A DNA stretch of 28,232 nt, from assembly GCA_022925895.1 (NCBI GenBank), contig JAKSYS010000743.1:1-28232 (forward strand). Reading direction: 5' to 3'. This DNA is from Fragilaria crotonensis. Taxonomy: Eukaryota > Bacillariophyta > Fragilariophyceae > Fragilariales > Fragilariaceae. The position numbers and the translations under genes were made by a program. Positions 1-9,499 of the stretch are shown piece after piece. The stretch's first letter is position 1. Each line of letters begins with the position of its first letter. The notes beneath the pieces were generated by a model that searched no databases, was not told where the DNA came from, and was given only the letters and a program-made list of their open reading frames with translations.

Positions 1-2472
1 CAAAACATCCTCCCTGGAAGAAACATCCTCCAACGTAACACTGTCGTCCTCTGTGGCATTGGATGGTACTGGCACCCCAGGGCCACGTGAAGTCTGAAGT
101 TCCAACTTCAGACTTCCGTAACGGGATCCATCAAATGATTTGAATTCTGGCGTTTTGGGACTGTGACGTGTTGAAATTCTGCAATGCGATCAAACAGCAA
201 AAACCACTGTGCTTTCATCGCATGCAAGTAGGAAATGGAAGCGAATCATCCCTTTTAAACAGTTTTGTGAATATTCCCTGTGGAAAACAGCAAATGTGCT
301 CCTTCGATTTCACATCAGTTGACATCTGGATTTCCATGCGATCGCGTCTAAACATTTCGTTGTGCGCTGCAACTCCATCTTGAGTCCCAATGATATCTCG
401 GAGAATTATTGCAATTGCAGCTATAATCCCAATCCCACAGCTATGGCCATCTTCTTGCAGGAAGAACATCATTATCCAACACCCTCAATGCAGGGAATGT
501 ATTGGTGCCCTTCATTTGCCCAAAAAGGTTCGTCGAGCGGACTGAGCCACTTCATCTTGTTTGGAGTGCTGCTATCATTTGCACTGTTTTCCTTTGCTCC
601 TGGTAACTGAAGGCAGGTTCAGGAACCAGACAACACCGACATTGTTTGGAATTTTTCGTGCCGGAGGGATGAAGACTGCAATAGCGAAAAAAACATGTCC
701 GGAGGCATGATACATCATCCGTGGCAGCCACAACGTCTCCAGCATTGAAAACAAATGTTGCCCCCCAATGATCGTTGCTGAGATTCGTAGGAAACACAAT
801 CAACCTTTTCTGCAGAAGCCCTGGATAGAACAACAGGACTTCCTTCACAACACGATTCATTTGGTCATCATACTTCTGGTAAAGTTCTTCCTTAGAACTT
901 CCATACCTTTTTTTCACAAGGGCAAGACATTCTGCATGATCGGCTCCATTGGCTACCATCAAGTCGTTTTCGTACTTCTTTGCAGATAGATGACGTTGAA
1001 GACGTGCAAAGCAACCTTGAATTACCTGCATGTCGTCAAAAGACAGGATTGCAACTGATGTGTGATACCTGCCATCCCTCATGAGGAGTGAAGTCATCAT
1101 TTGCAGCTCACGGGTGGCCATCCAGTTTCCCACCACTTTGCTATGATCAAGCCTTTCCTGTGATCCCATTTCTCCAAAACCACGCAACTGGTCAGGCAGA
1201 ACCAGGTCACCAAATGGTGGTGGAAGAAGGTTGTTCAAATAGTCCAGACCGGTAAATGCCTCTTCCAGATCTGCATTTGTCAGCAATGCTCCACTTGCAA
1301 CATCATCTTGGAGATCGATTGTTGATGAAGGGTATTGGCACCATACAAATGTTTTTCTGGTGTTGCTACCATCATTCCGTGCACTGACTGTCTCATTGTT
1401 GCTCTGCACAATCTCCAAAACATCACTGCTCACGGAGAAGGGAACCACCACTCGATTTTGCGACTATATTGATCTTGCTTTCTTCCTCTGACTCAACAAC
1501 AGCACGCGGGAACCATCATTTCTTGTTGCACTGATCACATCACTGTTGCTTTCAACAACCTCGACAGCAGCACTGTTAGCAGCACTGTTCAAAAGGGAAC
1601 CGGAAGAAAGTTTCATCAGAGGGATAATGCAGTGCTCCTCAGACTCTGGTACAATCCATGCAAATCCACCTGTGGTCTCGTCCATTAAGGTGTCGGCAAT
1701 TGTCTTGGGAAGAAACTCAATGCCAGTTGTGTCTTGGAGATTGATTTGACGGAACCCACAGGCTTGGTAGAATTCCTTTGGCTCGTCATGGGGACACTGC
1801 AAGTAGATGTCCACACCATGTAGGCTCTCCTGACATTGTGACAGCTCACGGTGAGACAATAATAAAAAAGTTGAATGCTTGATGAGCATTACTAACATCA
1901 GACGTCCAAACCCTTGCCGTCTCCAGGATGTAAGACCGGATGGCTTCCGTGATTCAGATTCTGCAATCAACAGCCAAAGCACCAACGACGCACCAACTTC
2001 ATCTCAATTCCACTTGAAATGTAATGCATGCAATAACAACAGAGTCTTGGCACCCTATGACAGATTTCTTGAAGGGGTCATCTTCTTTTCCAAGAGGACG
2101 TCCCACAATCATTATTGATGGATCAGAATTCACAGCACGATCGATAGAGCTCAAATCAGCTTCTGTAGAATTGAATGATGTGCTGTAGAATTGCCTTGCA
2201 GCTTCTGTCGCCCACTTAAACCTTGTCGCCTCAGCTTTGTTTGTTTGGACACGTGTGGGGTACAACGTAACTACCTTGAATTGCCAAATTTCATTGGAGT
2301 CCTCTCTTTCGTTCTGAGTCATAATCTTGGACAACGGAGGTCTTGAAACCAAGAGCTGAACATGTGTAGTGGAAACTCTGAAACAGCACGAGCGGGTGAT
2401 GATAAAGACTCGAACTTGCGATCTGAATTGTTTATTGACCTTTGTTCCTGGAGGTGGTGTGAATTCATCCAT
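1..2472 (-). pseudogene. Decayed GNAT acetyltransferase / Ulp1-like protease gene, open at the left edge
   Basis: The minus strand carries pieces of one protein spread over all three frames. From the ATG at 2472 the first piece ends in a hydrophobic strand (SVVIACITFQVE). After a one-base shift near 2000 the next piece has a GNAT acetyl-CoA loop (RRQGFGRLML) and an EFYQACGF motif. An in-frame TAG at 1464-1466 interrupts it, and the same frame resumes at 1463. The second half resembles a C48 (Ulp1/SENP) cysteine protease: LSNDHWGATFVF supplies the histidine region, NVGVVWFLNL follows in another frame, and LQEDGHSCGIGIIAAIAI near 460-410 gives the Gln and Cys box. Further frame changes occur near 650 (an A run), 600, 530, 475, 230 and 160. 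Readable sequence (TPEFKSFDGSRYGSLKLE) continues to base 1, so the gene extends beyond the window. Domain identity is by motif; the decay is directly visible. None of the joins shows a plausible intron. Confidence 0.7.
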
Positions 2473-2945
2473 ACCATCACGGAACAGGTACTATCCATAG
2501 GGACTCCTCCTTGCTGACGAGAGACAGGGGACAGTGATGGAACCTCTGCCATTTTGTTGGTTGAAATATGAATAATCCTCCAACTGGTGTGCGTGTATAC
2601 AACTCTTGAGCATGCGAACAGACAACTGACAAAAGAACCAATACCGGTAGATCAATCTGGTTTGATTCACTCAAATCAATGAGAATCTCTACAGATGACC
2701 GAATATTGGATTCTAGATGACAGATTGCCTTACAAACTCAATCGAAAGCACGCACACAAGACGAAGTACTTATTCCCTCAATTAACAACAAAATGAGAAG
2801 CACAACACTTGTCGACAAGGATCCTAATTATGAAAGGAGAAGAAGAGGAGGATGTGAGATTGAAAGCTGGAAAATACAATCATGTGCAATGACACAACGT
2901 CAACAAGAAAGACTGGAGTACAGTACCAGCACAATGTTGTGCGGA

Positions 2946-3668
2946 AGCCTCAAGGTACTGTCGTGGTGCGAACTCGTCCCAGTACTTGACAGTACCATGA
3001 GTACAGTACGTAGACAATGGTACAGGCACAACAGGAGTACCTCAACAAATCAATCAGTTGCTCACAATGATGGAAACGACGATTCAACACAACATTCTTG
3101 TGTTGATAGGACAAAACAATCAAAAACTCACGAACAAGAACGACAGTTAAGTGCCCTTGTTAGTGGAAAGGAAGAAGAAGCAAAGGCAAAGGGGACAAGC
3201 ACAGAATGAAACATTCAATGCGGTGTTGGGCATGACACCAAGTTGTGACATCGACAACCGTACAGCAGGCACAAGGTAGTATTGTAATAAACCGTGGCGT
3301 CCACCAAGGTACTGTCATACTCCCAGTACTTGATAGCAACATGAGTACAGTACGTAGACAACAGTACATGCACAAGGTAGTGTTGTACCGTAGCCTCAAG
3401 GTACTGTCGTATTCCCAGTACTTGGCAGTACCATAAGTACGGTACGTAGACCACGGTACAGGCGCGACGTAGTGTATTACCGTAGCCTCCAAGGTACTGT
3501 CGTACTCCCAGTATTGCAGCACCCTAAGTACGGTAGGTAGACGACTGTACAGGCGCGACGTAGTGTATCACCGTAACCTCAAGGTACTGTCGTGCGAACT
3601 CGTCCCAGTACTTGACTGCACCCTGAGCACCGTACGTAGACAACGGTACTGGCACAACAGGAGTACCT
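2946..3668. repeat. 91-93 bp tandem repeat, four adjacent copies plus one separated copy
   Basis: A unit starting with roughly GCCTCAAGGTACTGTCGT, then CCCAGTACTTG, then GTACGTAGAC and ending GGTACAGGC recurs at about 2946, 3299, 3392, 3483 and 3575. The last four are head to tail with a spacing of 91-93 bp and differ by substitutions and small indels. The 2946 copy is displaced by about 350 bp. Copies at 2946 and 3575 share an extra GCGAACTCGT stretch and are both followed by CAACAGGAGTACCTCAA. Short open frames crossing this block are repeat-derived and I do not regard them as genes. Confidence 0.85.
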
Positions 3669-3860
3669 CAAAACTCATTCGACCATCACCATGATGGAAA
3701 CATTCAATCAACACAACAATCAACACGAAAAAAGCACATTTGCAGTCTTACCACCCAAGACTGCAATGTCTTAATGGTGGGAAAGGACGAAGAAGGGCGA
3801 AGATGCCAAATAATGGAGCATCAATGTGGTGTCGGGCATGACACCAAGTGGTGGAGTGCT
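3028..3860. repeat. Higher-order direct duplication around the tandem repeat
   Basis: The sequence after the first repeat copy (about 3028-3247) is repeated in diverged form after the last copy (about 3656-3856). Both contain CAACAGGAGTACCTCAA, then ATGATGGAAAC, then a GGAAAGGA(A/C)GAAGAAG purine block, and end with TGTCGGGCATGACACCAAGT or its TTGGGC variant. The offset is roughly 610-630 bp, which suggests an old segmental duplication whose interior was later expanded by the 91-93 bp unit. Confidence 0.7.
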
Positions 3861-4512
3861 CAACAGGCGAAGTGTGAGATGTGACACTTCCCGCAAAAAA
3901 ATCACGTACGATTCTACTAAAGACAATACTGTGGCTGAAAAAGAATTAATTCCTTGTAGAAATATACAGCATGCACTGGTATTGGTGCCAAAGAATCAGT
4001 ACATACTATCGCCTACAATTCTACGGTTTGTTGTTGAAAACACAAGATCACGTAGTACGTAGCATAGTGTCATAGGAGTACTCGCATGATACAATACTGT
4101 ACTAAAATTATACGCTACCACCATACCGTAGTACACAAAACACAGCGCTATAGTAATGAAAGTACCGTACACAGTACCACACTACCATACACAGACCACG
4201 CCGTAGCTACCATACTGTACACCACGCACCATACTAAACGTACTGTAGCAGGCACCGAACACCATGCACCATGCACCAGACACGCCCATAGCTACTTGTA
4301 CAACGTACAATGTACAGCGTATAACCAACAACGAACCATTGCGCTAGTACGACGGTAGTATCCCAGCTGACAGCACTGTAAAAACCGCTGTATACTGTAC
4401 ACTGTACGGCACAACCAATAGTCCACCCACGATACACCATGCTACTCCAGTATTTCGTACAAAACACGTACAGTACTCGGTGTTTTATGTGCATCGAAAT
4501 AATGAAGAAAAA

Positions 4513-4655
4513 GCTCAGGAATAATACTGCAGTAGTTCAGGAGCAAAAAAATTCTTCATAAAAATGAGGAAACAGCAAATGTCGGAATCCTGAACTAAAT
4601 AAATAAACCAGAAAAAACTTCAGGAATCCTGAACTAAATATAGGAATCCTGAAAT
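4513..4655. repeat. Cluster of GGAATCCTGAA repeats with a TTCAGGAATCCTGAA palindrome
   Basis: GGAATCCTGAACTAAAT occurs at about 4584 and 4623, and GGAATCCTGAAAT at about 4643. The related half motifs CTCAGGAATAA and TTCAGGAGC lie at about 4514 and 4535. The copy at 4619-4633 forms TTCAGGAATCCTGAA, a palindrome with a single central base. The surrounding sequence is A/T-rich. Confidence 0.75.
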
Positions 4656-4737
4656 TTTTCCAATAAATATGATAAAAATTCTTGTATCAACTATGGTACT
4701 TAGTTTTGGCACCCTTAGATGTGCTGTACAAATATAC

Positions 4738-4763
4738 GTAGTGAGTACGACGGTACTCACTAC
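4738..4763. repeat. Perfect 11 bp stem hairpin with a GACG loop
   Basis: GTAGTGAGTAC is followed by GACG and then its exact reverse complement GTACTCACTAC. The hairpin lies in non-coding GTAC-rich sequence and has no T-run after it. Confidence 0.75.
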
Positions 4764-5423
4764 AACAATAACGACAACACAACACAACACGGCGACCGGT
4801 ACAGCAGTACCTTTCACTTTTAACTTCCTCTGCCCGTCGATGGTACGCGCACGTCTGAGTTTACCGTTACTGTACGCAACGATAAACTAATGGACAGTGC
4901 CCACTATACGACACGCGATATTTATACTAGTCAGTCTCGCACATACGTGTAGCGATAGAACGACAGATAGTACATGTATCGTTATCTGTAGCGGTAGACA
5001 GCACTGCGTAGCTGTACCGTTTATAGATGAACTGAGCAGTAGTCAGTGTCGTACTAGACACTTACCTACTGGGGCGTACCCGTAACGGTTACGTCCTGGT
5101 TCTTAACGAACCTTACGCCGACCTGCGCGTCGACAGGTTCCGTTAACCCGAACCATATCAAACTGAGGGTACAGTACGGTAGTGGTACTACAGTACCTAC
5201 CGGTAGCTAGTACAGGTCAGGAGTACAGTCCTCCAGAATACAGTATACGGTATTTTTGTGCGAAATGTGAAGGGCGCGAGCAAATAGGCGGAATCTACGA
5301 GAAACAAGATGACCAACGAAGACCCCCAGACTCGATACACTTATATTCGACTCGGACCATCGGCTGTTTCATACTCGTATTAGAGTTCAGCTTCAATACA
5401 CTCCGCCGCCCTAGTTTGACAGA

Positions 5424-6962
5424 ATGGCATCGTACGATACCAATGGGGGGAGCTACGCTTCGTACGGATCAGGGACAAGCTACAGCTATGGCTACGGTGC
5501 AGCAGGTGTGCTGAATTCTCCCACCAACGAAGGCCCGGTGTTGCGACGACGAGCTGTTGGAGGCATGTCACCAACGACTGCTGCCCCGATTCCTCCCGCG
5601 CCTAAATCCTCTTCCATTGTGAAAAATTTGGATTTCATGTTCCCCAAAGTCGACCAAGAGTTTCGCGTTCAGACGGAAAAGGGTGGCTTGACCACGATTA
5701 TTGCAGTGTTCGTCATTTGTTTGCTGTCCCTAGCTGAGCTTGCCTCCCATATTTCCAAGAATTCGTCAACCATTGAACATATCGCTGTCAATACTGAGTT
5801 GAACAAGAGAATGCGAATCAACATGAACATTACATTCCCTGCGCTAGCATGTGAGGATTTGCACGTTGACGCGATGGATGTTGCTGGAGATTCGCAATTG
5901 GATGTCGAAGACACGCTTGTCAAGAAGCAGCTCCGATTGGATGGGTCCATGCGCTCCATGGATGAAATAGCGGTGGAAATGAATGGTCATCGGCAAGAAC
6001 AAGAGAAAAAGCAACGTATCCTCAAGAAAGCACTGCCGGAGGGATATTGTGGTCCATGCTTTGGCGCCCAAAAAACCGATGATCAGTGCTGTCAAACGTG
6101 CGATGAACTGCTGGCAGCTTACAAGGAAAAGAGATGGAAGTCTGATCTCCTCGCATACACGGCGGAGCAGTGCATTCGTGAAGGTCGTGATCACAAGGAA
6201 CCCAAGAAAATGCGCAAAGGTCAGGGATGTAATTTGAGTGGATACATGACGGTTAACAGAGTCGCCGGAAACTTTCACATAGCCATGGGTGAAGGAGTCG
6301 AACGTGACGGGCGTCATATTCATACCTTTTTACCCGAAGATTCTCCCAACTTCAACTGCAGTCATATTATCCATCAAATGAGCTTTGGACCCGGTGAAGA
6401 GGATAGGTCGCCCCTCAACGGTGTTGTACAGATCGTTGGGCCTGAGCACGGCACTACCGGCCTCTTTCAGTACTTCATTAAGATCGTTCCGACAACCTAC
6501 AAGGGACGCAGTCTGATGCCGAAGAATTTTGATGCGAATTTGCCATCAATCTACGATGAATTGGAGAAAAACACTGACAAGCAACATGTTCTTGAAACCA
6601 ACAGGTATTTCTTTACTGAACGATTTCGGCCTCTCATGAAAGAATATATCAAGGACGACAGCATCACCGAGACCCCAGGCGGCGAGGATAAAGCAACTGT
6701 TGACGCTGGTCATAAAGGTGGGCATTCCAATAAAGATCACCACCATGTTCAAAACTCTGTGCTTCCAGGCATCTTTTTCATTTACGAAATATCGCCGTTC
6801 GCTGTGGAGATCTCGCAAAACAGCGTCCCGCTCACTCACTTGTTGATCCGCTTGATTGCCATTATCGGGGGTGTTTTCACATGTGCAAGTTGGTTGGACG
6901 CCGCGCTGTGTGCAGGTGATTCGAGCAAGCGAAAGACTGGCATAAGAGTATACTCTGAGTAG
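5424..6962 (+). CDS. ERGIC3/Erv46-type cargo receptor of the early secretory pathway
   Basis: This 512-residue protein matches the Erv41/Erv46 family, which cycles between ER and Golgi in COPII and COPI vesicles and helps retrieve or export cargo. The N-terminal 60 residues are Gly/Ser/Tyr-rich and not conserved. The ERGIC_N region starts at about 66 (VKNLDFMFPKVDQEF) with a membrane segment at about 91-107. The family's cysteine cluster is present (YCGPCFGAQ at 208-216, QCCQTCDEL at 221-229), followed by GCNLSGYMTVNRVAGNFHIA at 268-287. The C-terminal luminal end FFIYEISPFAVEIS precedes a second membrane segment at about 471-496. It is longer than human ERGIC3 because of the N-terminal extension and a His/Gly/Asp-rich insert at about 410-443. 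The ATG is preceded by TTGACAGA and the frame is uninterrupted. It converges with the acyl carrier protein gene, 152 bp apart. Confidence 0.92.
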   Translation: MASYDTNGGSYASYGSGTSYSYGYGAAGVLNSPTNEGPVLRRRAVGGMSPTTAAPIPPAPKSSSIVKNLDFMFPKVDQEFRVQTEKGGLTTIIAVFVICLLSLAELASHISKNSSTIEHIAVNTELNKRMRINMNITFPALACEDLHVDAMDVAGDSQLDVEDTLVKKQLRLDGSMRSMDEIAVEMNGHRQEQEKKQRILKKALPEGYCGPCFGAQKTDDQCCQTCDELLAAYKEKRWKSDLLAYTAEQCIREGRDHKEPKKMRKGQGCNLSGYMTVNRVAGNFHIAMGEGVERDGRHIHTFLPEDSPNFNCSHIIHQMSFGPGEEDRSPLNGVVQIVGPEHGTTGLFQYFIKIVPTTYKGRSLMPKNFDANLPSIYDELEKNTDKQHVLETNRYFFTERFRPLMKEYIKDDSITETPGGEDKATVDAGHKGGHSNKDHHHVQNSVLPGIFFIYEISPFAVEISQNSVPLTHLLIRLIAIIGGVFTCASWLDAALCAGDSSKRKTGIRVYSE

Positions 6963-7114
6963 TGACGCCACAACTTGTGAATAATTACTCCTTTCTCATG
7001 GAATCGTCCGAAGTTGTGCTATCGAAACCATTAGATGGAGTAATGGCATATCAGAAATCGCAATGCTAGCATTTAGAAGGGTTCCAAGTCGTTACATTCA
7101 AATTAGTTGATGTC

Positions 7115-7468
7115 CTACTTGGCCATTGGATGCCCAGAAATGTATTCAACAGCGTCGCTCACACTGGCCATCTTATCTGCCTCAGCATCAGGAATCTCAA
7201 CCGCAAATTCGTCCTCAATCGCCATGACAACCTCAACCGCATCCAACGAATCGAGACCCAAATCCTCGCTAAACCTGGACTCTGCGGTGACCTTGGCAGC
7301 ATCCACCTTATCAAAGTTCTTCACTACTGCTATGACGCGGTCGGTGACTTCCAGAGGATCCAAGAAAGTTGACCCAGCAAAGAATCTGACGGTAGTGGGA
7401 GCCATAAAACTAGTTGTGGTCGCCCGGACAGCGACACGAGAGGCAACGATGCGAGCAGCAGAGAACAT
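7115..7468 (-). CDS. Mitochondrial acyl carrier protein
   Basis: This 117-residue protein is an acyl carrier protein. It carries acyl chains on a phosphopantetheine arm in mitochondrial type II fatty acid and lipoate synthesis. In many eukaryotes it is also the NDUFAB1/ACPM subunit of respiratory complex I. The phosphopantetheine site is Ser74 in EDLGLDSLDAVEVVMA, followed by IEDEFAVEIPDAEADKM, the usual helix III region. Residues 1 to about 33 are rich in Arg, Ala, Ser and Thr without acidic residues (MFSAARIVASRVAVRATTT), a typical mitochondrial presequence. No signal peptide or plastid-type Phe motif is evident, so mitochondrial rather than plastid location is inferred. The ATG at 7468 is a true ATG. 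A 28 bp palindrome lies 325 bp upstream. Confidence 0.94.
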   Translation of the reverse strand: MFSAARIVASRVAVRATTTSFMAPTTVRFFAGSTFLDPLEVTDRVIAVVKNFDKVDAAKVTAESRFSEDLGLDSLDAVEVVMAIEDEFAVEIPDAEADKMASVSDAVEYISGHPMAK

Positions 7469-8197
7469 TGTGATCTTAGGGGAACAACAGAGCAGAAGGA
7501 CGTTAGTTCAAAAAGTGAGGGAAAATCATTGTAGCGACGGGCAGACGGGGATTCACAAGCTGAAATAAAGTTTGGATTTTGATCATGATGCGGGCTCTTT
7601 CCAAAAGCTTTCACTCCATCATCAATAATCTAGGCAGAACGTCTATCCAAGTGCTGGACGGAGGCGTCAACAAGGAAAGGCATTGCCATCGTACCTTTCA
7701 AATGGTGTTGTAAGATGAGCGAACGATGAGTGGAGTCTGTTACGTGTGCACATCGGGCTACGGAGTGCCACCGTGGCAGTAGTACCCTTTCCTGGTACAA
7801 GTACTAGAGTACTTGTACCACGGCTTATAGATGATAGCATGATACGGCCTCTTCCAACCCCTCCAACGAAGACTTCGGAATGACATTGTGTCTGCCTGTC
7901 GCCCACGAAAATTTTATTCTGAGCGCCGTAAACAGTATTCGAGTTACTTGTACTTTGGTACTCCTACCGCTCTACCCTACTGGAGTACTTCGGTACTCGT
8001 AAAAAGACTGAACAGTACAGTAGGACTGGAGAAAAACAAAATCAGTGGCCTCACAATAGAAGCCACTCTCCACTATGAAGACGTGTGAGAGTAAACTTCT
8101 TTCTTCAATGGTCCGCGAATCTGCAAGATCAACAAACCAGGGATCGGTCTAGAACGAATACTGCTTATTTCGGTAATGTCTATGGAAGTCTACTCAC
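7469..8197. other. Intergenic region upstream of the acyl carrier protein gene
   Basis: No gene is recognised. It holds the acyl carrier protein promoter on the minus strand and the 3' flank of the DUF760 gene. GTAC-type motifs are concentrated at about 7780-7825 (a long palindrome) and 7935-8020 (TACTTGTACTTTGGTACTCC, GGAGTACTTCGGTACTCG). Confidence 0.5.
7793..7820. repeat. 28 bp palindrome with 13 bp arms
   Basis: TGGTACAAGTACT is followed by AG and then the exact reverse complement AGTACTTGTACCA. It lies in the 5' flank of the acyl carrier protein gene. It may be a regulatory dimer site, a cruciform or simply part of the GTAC repeat family; the sequence alone does not decide. Confidence 0.8.
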
Positions 8198-9499
8198 TTA
8201 ATCAAAAGCACCCGGTTCAGAGAAATCTGCGCCGTCATTCGACGCCGGTGATGAGAAGCTTCCGAAGAGAGAGTTTTTCATTTCCTCGCGTACCTCCAAC
8301 TCACGCAGATTGTAACCCACCACCAATTGCCACATGCAAAGTTGTGCCATGGCTTCGCCACTTTGCTCTGTGATGGTATCAGCTGCGATTTCGCCCTCTC
8401 CAATCCCAGCCATGACGACGTTGACCAGACCCTTCATGGCAAGCAGGACGTCTTGACTAACAGTGCCAGTGAGCTCGCGGAGCTGCTGCTCTGGAAGGGT
8501 GCGAATGAACAAGAGGAGATCCTTACGGATAGCTTCCTCTTTTTCTTTTCGTCGCAGTGTCAGCTCGTCCCGTAGCTGCGAAACCTCAGTTCTTAGTTCA
8601 GACATATAAGCAGCGGCATCAACTTCGAGCTCAATCGCTGCATCATTCGTCTCGTCAGTATCACCTTCCTGACCGTCTACGCCGTAGCGAATCTTGAGCT
8701 TCCCTCTGATCTTTCCTTTCAAAGGATCGACGACGTCGTCATCCTCGTCGTCGTGCTCGTCCACACCAGGGAGCGTTAGTTGACTTCCTGGGCCCACAGC
8801 AGGTGTATCCGATAGCGTCCCGAGACTTTGTGAAAGACTGAGGCGATACTCGGCATTCTTGAACAAGTACCCGGTCATTTGTAACTGAAACATGAGAGAT
8901 GCCAGGCGTTGTCCAGTTGTAATCGTGGTGGTGTCAAAAGCCATTTTAGGCAAGCTACCAATGAGACCCAGGATAGTGGACCGGACAGCGTTTTGAACAC
9001 GAGGTGATGATGTTTTTGTAAACTTTGAAATGAGCTCAGATGGTGACAGGGTTGAAACTACCTTCATGTACGGATTTGTGCGAAGCAGCTCCTCGCTTGG
9101 CGGCTCGAAGAAGTCTTGACCTTGCTTCAAGACAGAGCTCGTCGAAAGAGCAAGCTCGCCTTGATTTTGAGTCTTCTCTTCAATTTTGGCAGTGGCGTCG
9201 CTGATGGGTGCCGAATCGTCAGGAGTGCTCGTATATGCAGTATTCTCAAAGGAAATGGGCAACGCTTCGTCACTCATGTATTCTCGGGCATTTTGCAAGT
9301 TTTCTGATTCCTGTTTGCCAAACCCATCGAGAAAGTCCCCGACTGGACCTTGCCTATTGTTTCCGCCATTTGGGGGTGGTCCACCATTGCCTGTGGACGA
9401 TTGGAGCAATGAACATGGGCGATGGAATGTGGGTATTGGTTGAAACGAGAAAGTCTGACGAGCGATAAGGAGGACCAGAAAAGTTTGCATTATAAACAT
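8198..9499 (-). CDS. Plastid-targeted protein with two DUF760-like domains
   Basis: This 433-residue protein has an N-terminal hydrophobic signal peptide (MQTFLVLLIARQ) followed by TFS-FQPIP. A Phe at the cleavage site fits the bipartite plastid targeting sequence of diatoms. The segment at about 142-225 (YMKVVSTLSPSELISKF, then MFQLQMTGYLFKNAEYRLSL) matches the DUF760 family known from plant and algal chloroplast proteins, including UV-B-induced proteins. A second, more diverged copy is visible at about 325-411 (DLLLFIRTLPEQQLRELT, then LCMWQLVVGYNLRELEVREE). Between them lie an acidic stretch (residues 247-256) and a charged helix, probably coiled coil, at about 296-328. No enzymatic motif is seen and the function of the family is not established. 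ATGs at 9499 and 9490 are both possible starts. Confidence 0.8.
   Translation of the reverse strand: MFIMQTFLVLLIARQTFSFQPIPTFHRPCSLLQSSTGNGGPPPNGGNNRQGPVGDFLDGFGKQESENLQNAREYMSDEALPISFENTAYTSTPDDSAPISDATAKIEEKTQNQGELALSTSSVLKQGQDFFEPPSEELLRTNPYMKVVSTLSPSELISKFTKTSSPRVQNAVRSTILGLIGSLPKMAFDTTTITTGQRLASLMFQLQMTGYLFKNAEYRLSLSQSLGTLSDTPAVGPGSQLTLPGVDEHDDEDDDVVDPLKGKIRGKLKIRYGVDGQEGDTDETNDAAIELEVDAAAYMSELRTEVSQLRDELTLRRKEKEEAIRKDLLLFIRTLPEQQLRELTGTVSQDVLLAMKGLVNVVMAGIGEGEIAADTITEQSGEAMAQLCMWQLVVGYNLRELEVREEMKNSLFGSFSSPASNDGADFSEPGAFD

Larger units (their letters stand above)
3861..5423. other. Non-coding GTAC-rich spacer upstream of the Erv46-like gene
   Basis: No convincing coding sequence was found in about 1.5 kb. 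The region is dominated by short motifs containing GTAC, such as AGTACCGTACACAGTACC near 4160, ACTGTACACTGTACGG near 4392 and GTACTACAGTACC near 5185. It also has an A/T-rich part at about 4500-4680 with palindromic repeats. The last 200-300 bp before 5424 presumably hold the promoter of the downstream gene, but I recognise no specific element. Confidence 0.6.

Noticed and set aside
2793-3209. A 138-codon plus-strand frame beginning with ATG.
   Set aside because: It spans the GTAC tandem repeat and the duplicated flank, and the frame is not kept in the other repeat copies.
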